A stretch of 64,000 nucleotides of DNA from Narthecium ossifragum (lineage: Eukaryota > Streptophyta > Magnoliopsida > Dioscoreales > Nartheciaceae): NCBI GenBank assembly GCA_963920575.1, contig OY986967.1, positions 4,724,166 through 4,788,165 on the forward strand. The letters run 5' to 3'. Positions 59,548 to 64,000 of this stretch are shown here, in pieces (position 1 is the stretch's first letter; each line of letters begins with the position of its first letter). Made by a program: the position numbers and the translations under genes. The notes under the pieces were generated by a model, which saw only the letters and a list, made by a program, of their open reading frames with translations, had not been told where the DNA came from and did not search any database.

Positions 59548-59570
59548 TGAACAATCATCACAGCTTTAAA

Positions 59571-60640
59571 GTGGCTCAAGTGGTTAATATCCGGTACTAG
59601 TTGGGTTGGTAAGGGCATGTCCCTGTAGTAAAGTCTTAATCGAGTATTCCTTGTAAATATTTTTAAATTTAAAATTTGTTTCATATCCAAAAAAAAGAGG
59701 GAAAAATTTGTGCTTACAATTGCTATATCTTTGTGTTGATAGGAGATGCCTCCAGCAAGACATCGACGATCAAGATTGCCAACGGACATCTCGTGTTTAG
59801 ACTGACGCATTGTAAAGTATTTATACTTTTTGGCTTGGTCATTGTTTATGTGATTGGTTATCCTTGGCCGATGATTATATGCCACCGGATGCCGCATTGA
59901 ACGATTATTTTTTACCATCTAATTATGCAGCCTCTTATGTTAACAATACATATGATTTCTCAAACCCGGCTTATGATTCACATTCATACACCTATGATCT
60001 GGATTTGAGTGATCATCCATACCTTTATTGGCAATTCCAAGGTTACTATCCTCCTAATGTTCAACCACAAGATTCGAGCATACCGGACTAATACTTTGCA
60101 CCTAGTTTTGAACCATATTATCTTTCTCAAACACAATACCCACCACCCCAACATTGGTACGAGCCCTCCATTTCATTTGAATCACAAGCACAAATAGATC
60201 CATATTTAGATGAAAGGATCCTTAAAGCTCTAGAGACTTTTGAGGCACAAAATCAACTCATACATGCTCACTCGTAATCATTAGCCAATATAAAAGTCGA
60301 AGTTGGACAAATAGCGTCCTTAATTGATTTATATTATGATGAGGTTGATGGTTGCGTGAATGAGATAATGCCTCCTAATTATGATGATAATGCTTGTAAT
60401 GCTCATTTTACCAATGTTTACGATGCATGCAGCGATGAAATTCATTTTGAGGTATTACCGATTCATGATGCTTTGGATGGTAATTTGCCTTGTGATGTGA
60501 ATGAATCGGTGCCTACTCCCAAAGCCACACCCGACTCCAATCCCAAGCCAACAAGGCTACACGGGGATGAGTCACAAGGGGAAAACACCCAGCACCACAA
60601 GAAACCACGAGCCGCAAGACACTCCAAAAGCTGAAGGCTG
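59571..60640 (+). pseudogene. Retroelement gag-like fragment in inverted orientation
   Basis: Plus-strand readings rich in Tyr, Pro, Asn and Gln (DLSDHPYLYWQFQGYY, YLSQTQYPPPQHWYEPS, then LETFEAQNQLIHAHS and SLANIKVEVGQIASL) with at least two in-frame stops. The Q-rich segment followed by an L-E-x-Q-I-G-Q-type heptad resembles the C-terminal part of Athila/Tat gag proteins. Its orientation is opposite to the Athila pol beside it, so it is not simply that element's gag. Family and origin uncertain. Confidence 0.5.
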
Positions 60641-61747
60641 AAGCTGAAAGACGAAGATGGCGGCTCTGAAACTGGCAGCTGCTGATGTTACCATCTGGAA
60701 TCTGAATTCCCGCGTCTGCTCTAGGTACCTGCCCCAACTGAGGCACTAGTCCACCGCTCTGGCCCACGCCGTGTGTCACGCCCGACTGCTCTGCGGTAAA
60801 CGCCCAGTGCCCCTCGCAACCAGCACCGTCGGCGGAAAAGACCCACAACGGCTAGCACTCGAGCACCCGGTGAAACACCTCTCAGTATGGCGGTTCAGGC
60901 TACCTCTCAAAGGACCGACACGATGCTGCTGCTGCCACGGTTGTCGCTGATGCTGAAACCTCTGCCTCTGCCAACGGCCAACCTGCCGTTCCCTAGAAGC
61001 AGGAACGACAACCCCGAAACTCACCACGACCACCGGCCAACGGCCCGGTGTCAACCCTCAAGTCACCTGTCTCAGTAGCTAGTACACAGTCCAGGTTGCA
61101 CCCTGCTGTCGCGCTAGCCTACCGAGCTAGATGAACCAGCCAACCCACGTGTCGCGACGTGGTGCGAGTACCCAGAACTAGAGGAGGGTACTCCCAACTG
61201 CACCACCCTCCAAGGGTAGGTGCCGGAGAACAATACGCGAACTGTTCTCAACACACAACCAACAGTGTCCCTAGTGGCCCCGACAAGCGCCACCACGAAT
61301 CGCCTCCTGGGAAGGCAAGGAAACAACAGCTTCCCAAGCAAGCGATTCTCCAGGATGTTCCAAACATCCGGGATCCGGGTCACCTCCTTCAATCAGTCCT
61401 CTACTGTCAAAGGATCTCCAACACCGTCTCTGAACCCTACAAGGTTCACCTCTCGAGATTTCGAAAGCACAGAGACGACGCACATCCAATCCCTACTCGC
61501 TCGTCTCCAGCACGGGGGGAGACGCTGTCAGGCGAGGGAACGGACGACACCGGTGCGCATGCACATCTCCCCCTGAGACGCCATGACGCAACCGAGAAGC
61601 AACAAAACACAACAGCAAACATATAAATAAGTACGTCACACACAATTGCAAATAGACATGCAAGGATGTTCTAGACCTAGAACTATCCCATTCCACACTC
61701 AAAACCTCAACCGCAAGCCTAATCCTATCCCTGGAACCTACAGCCTG
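60641..61747 (-). pseudogene. Degenerate chromovirus gag and leader
   Basis: Scattered minus-strand segments in several frames recall gag of the 48981 element. Near the primer site there is VEWDSSRSRTSLH (compare VDWDSSRSRTSLH at 56230) and the GGATGTTCTAGACCTAGAAC leader shared by both. Further in is VNLVGFRDGVGDPLTVEDWL, the start of a capsid domain, and a spoiled zinc-knuckle region near 60790-60870. Many stops and shifts. pol is not present in the window. Confidence 0.6.
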
Positions 61748-61758
61748 CTCTGATACCA
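61748..61758 (-). other. Primer-binding site of right-edge chromovirus
   Basis: Minus strand TGGTATCAGAG, 3 bp from the LTR at 61762, same arrangement as at 56281. Confidence 0.88.
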
Positions 61759-61761
61759 AGT

Positions 61762-64000
61762 TGTCACACCCCGACCCAGAAAACCCATCCGAGCCGAGGC
61801 GTGAGGGTTCCTATCACTATTCATCTCCAAGTGGCCCGATACAAAGCGGAATTATATAAAAACTTAAACAAAAGTAATCCAGAGGTGAAACAGAAATTCA
61901 ATTCATATAACATCAGTTGTACTATTCAATATTTGATACAAATCTTCCAATGAAAGAATATTATACATTAATCTCAAAAGTCCTCGAAATGTACATAATT
62001 TACAAAATCTACCAAAAGTACAACAGTCGATCCTCCAGCAACCTCATACGCCTCTGGATGTAGTCGCGCCACCAAAGCTGATCCGCCGGCTCTACTGAAG
62101 AAGAACTGGCGCCTGCACCTGCAAACGCAGCCCGGGTAGGAGTGAGCGATAAGCTCAGTAGGGTTCTACTCTACGGCACACTGAAGGGAGGAAAACAACA
62201 ACAGTGTTGTCTCCCCGCACAAGTCTAAGGAATGCCACGGGGTTCCGCAACCCCTGCCGACTACCCCAAGGCTCCTACTCTTCTCAACCGACCACGCTGG
62301 GACACATTCTCCAAACACGCTGGGAGGAAACAGAGAACCAGAACCAGTAGGATCACTCTTACCCAGCAGGAAGCTACTGCCTGGGGACCATGTCAGGGGC
62401 ACCGGCAACCATCCTTAGCACTTGGCCTTGGGAGACCAACACGACCTCTAAACCTCAAACATTAATCAGAGTCAACTAGCGTGCATCCTCAATAACATGA
62501 GATTCTGATTAAACAATCACACCCTAATCCTGACTACCCAACCACGGTCCTAAGGCTAGATCCGAGCTACCCGAGAGCCTCGGATCGGCGACCCAAACCA
62601 TCGCCTGCCTAACCTCAGATGCCTCTAATGCAATCAAGATGCATGCAATGCTCAGGCACAGATAACAAGATATAAGCATGCAACAAGATGTCATTAATCA
62701 TACAGGGCTAGGCATAGCTTACAGCTAGCCAAAGGATAAGCATAGCAAAGGTCTCAAGTACAGAATAACTATGCTAACCAAATACACATCTGAGCAAAGC
62801 ATTGGATACAGATATACAATAGTCTTCAGTGCCCTCTTGCACCTGACAGACTAAGGTTCCACAGTTACCCCGCAGGTAACTGGCCACATTTATACAATAG
62901 CCTTCGGCACACGCCGGCATCAGGCTAAGGTTCCATAATTCCACATTAGCTAGCACTCATGGCTAACTAATGGTTAGACAATCAAAGAAGCATTCAACTA
63001 CTATCAAACGAGTATTAAATGCAAGCAAAGCCAAAGATTTGCCCAAAAAGGACATTACTCGAATCGATCCTCAAACCCGATAGAAATCCTTTTAAACTCC
63101 ACAAAATCCACTTGTAAACTTCCCAACATGTTTAAAGATCAATCACTATTGAAAGCCATCCAAGAAAAACCAGAAAACCCTGTTCAAGGGCCCACGGACG
63201 ATGCGACGGTCGATCCGCCGATCGACCATGAGGCCACGGTCGATGTCACGGTCGATGCCACGGTCGACCGTGAGGCCAACACGAAGAACACCAAAGGGCG
63301 ACGGTCGATCCACCCATCGACCCTGAGAAGCACAAAACCAAACAGCGCCTGACGGTCGATGCAACGATCGATCCGACGATCGACCGTCAGGTAGATGGCG
63401 AAAAGAGAAGATCCCGCGGTCGATCCATCCATCGACCGTGGGAGCCCAAAATCCCGACAGAGCCCGACGGTCGATCCGACGGTCGACCGTCAGGCCCAGG
63501 AAGAGCAAAACAATCCTTGACGGTCGATGCACCGATCGACCGTCGAGCCCCGAAAGAGCGTATCAACGTTGGACGGTCGATGCACCGATCGACCGTCGGG
63601 CCTTAGGCACAGTTCATCAGAACAGTGCCGGAAATCCAATTTCTTGGATTTCAAGGATCAATTCAAGTTGGAATTCAATGAAACTTTGCAAGCATACATA
63701 AAAGATGATGGGGAAACCAATGGTATAAAGAAATCCCATTTTTGACGGTTAAATCTCCAATTTAGGTTAAAATGGTCGAAAACAGATAAACGGCGAGAAT
63801 ACGGAAAACCAGCCGTTAAAATACGGAAATCGCGAGGTAGGAATACTTCAAGGCATCTATAACACATACACAATGAACTACACAGCATTCTAACAAGTAC
63901 TCCTACAGCGAAAAGGCAATAAACCTATCCTAGGAGAACCCGATCCAAAGATCGAGGTAGAAACACCTACTTGATGAAGCAGGGCAGCTCCTCCACGCAT
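61762..64000 (-). repeat. Chromovirus 5' LTR, runs off right edge
   Basis: Begins (plus strand) TGTCACACCCCGACCCAG next to the primer site. Same family as 42819-43715 and related to the LTRs of the 48981 element (shared CGCAGCCCGGGTAGGAGTGA). 2,239 bp are in view; with LTRs of about 2.3 kb its end should lie within about 100 bp of the window edge. Confidence 0.85.
63194..63600. promoter_or_regulatory. 12-bp-pitch TCGA palindrome array in right-edge chromovirus LTR
   Basis: GGTCGAT...ATCGACC units with TCGA cores 12 bp apart, including triplets such as TCGATGTCACGGTCGATGCC (from 63239). Phrases CATCGACCCTGAGAAGC and CGACAGAGCCCGACGG are shared with the copia array. It occupies roughly the same place in this LTR as the GATCGATC array in the related LTR of the 48981 element. 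Confidence 0.8.

Larger units (their letters stand above)
43716..59570 (-). mobile_element. Athila-type Ty3/gypsy retrotransposon, truncated and split by a nested element
   Basis: On the minus strand from right to left: reverse transcriptase N-part (59547-58602), nested chromovirus (58601-48981), rest of pol (48975-46769), long 3' region, 3' LTR (45266-43716). The pol sequence ([56 protein letters not shown]) is typical of the Athila branch of Ty3/gypsy. Protease, gag, primer site and 5' LTR are absent. The element stops near 59570 and an oppositely oriented fragment follows. It sits inside the chromovirus LTR at 42819. Confidence 0.85.

Noticed and set aside
59571..59670. A tRNA-derived SINE (GTGGCTCAAGTGGTTAAT looks like an A box)
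   Set aside because: The B box is poor, no tail or target duplication is visible, and the following sequence looks like a retroelement leader.

Overview
The window is nuclear DNA of a flowering plant. Two intron-rich, conserved plant genes sit in a sea of nested transposable elements. The RPT5 protein reads closest to monocot-type versions as I know the family, so a non-grass monocot is my guess (inference); I cannot name the species.

Layout: 1-1743 (minus) is the 5' part of VPS15, the kinase-like regulatory subunit of the class III PI3-kinase complex, five exons seen, running off the left edge. 2330-13965 is a GC-rich 31-bp minisatellite split by a SIRE/Maximus-type Ty1/copia retrotransposon (2435-13779, 5-bp target duplication CATCG). 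This element has gag, pol and a third ORF, and its pol is itself split by a gypsy-type solo LTR (5667-7317). 16717-19566 is a decayed Ulp1/C48-protease-like gene of the transposon-associated kind. 20030-26597 is a complete Mutator-like element (9-bp duplication TAAATTCTA) with a broken transposase, a convergent GRF-zinc-finger/coiled-coil gene and a hAT-type MITE inserted in an exon. 27.3-31.7 kb is gene-poor with tandem repeats. 31965-38284 (plus) is a complete 10-exon RPT5 gene (26S proteasome ATPase, 425 aa) with a LINE scrap in intron 6. 41.3-42.8 kb holds a MULE fragment cut by a copia LTR fragment. From 42819 to the right edge is a gypsy nest: a chromovirus LTR (42819-43715) is cut by an Athila-type element (43716 to about 59570, minus). 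That element's reverse transcriptase is cut by a Tekay/Del-type chromovirus (48981-58601, minus, duplication CCATA). Then come a rearranged gag-like fragment and the leader and LTR of another chromovirus that runs off the right edge.

The host genes are housekeeping: VPS15 in membrane trafficking/autophagy and RPT5 in proteolysis. They share an approximately 85-bp upstream block.

The most unusual signal is in the retrotransposons. LTRs of unrelated lineages (SIRE copia, Athila gypsy, chromovirus gypsy) carry dense arrays of short CG-containing palindromes at a fixed pitch. GATCGATC occurs in pairs 21-23 bp apart (mostly 22). GGTCGAT/ATCGACC has TCGA cores exactly 12 bp apart. A 21-bp-pitch version sits directly upstream of the third ORF of the copia element. 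The arrays appear to move between families as modules and to grow or shrink by whole 12-bp steps. I know of no description of this; it is the candidate undescribed system here.
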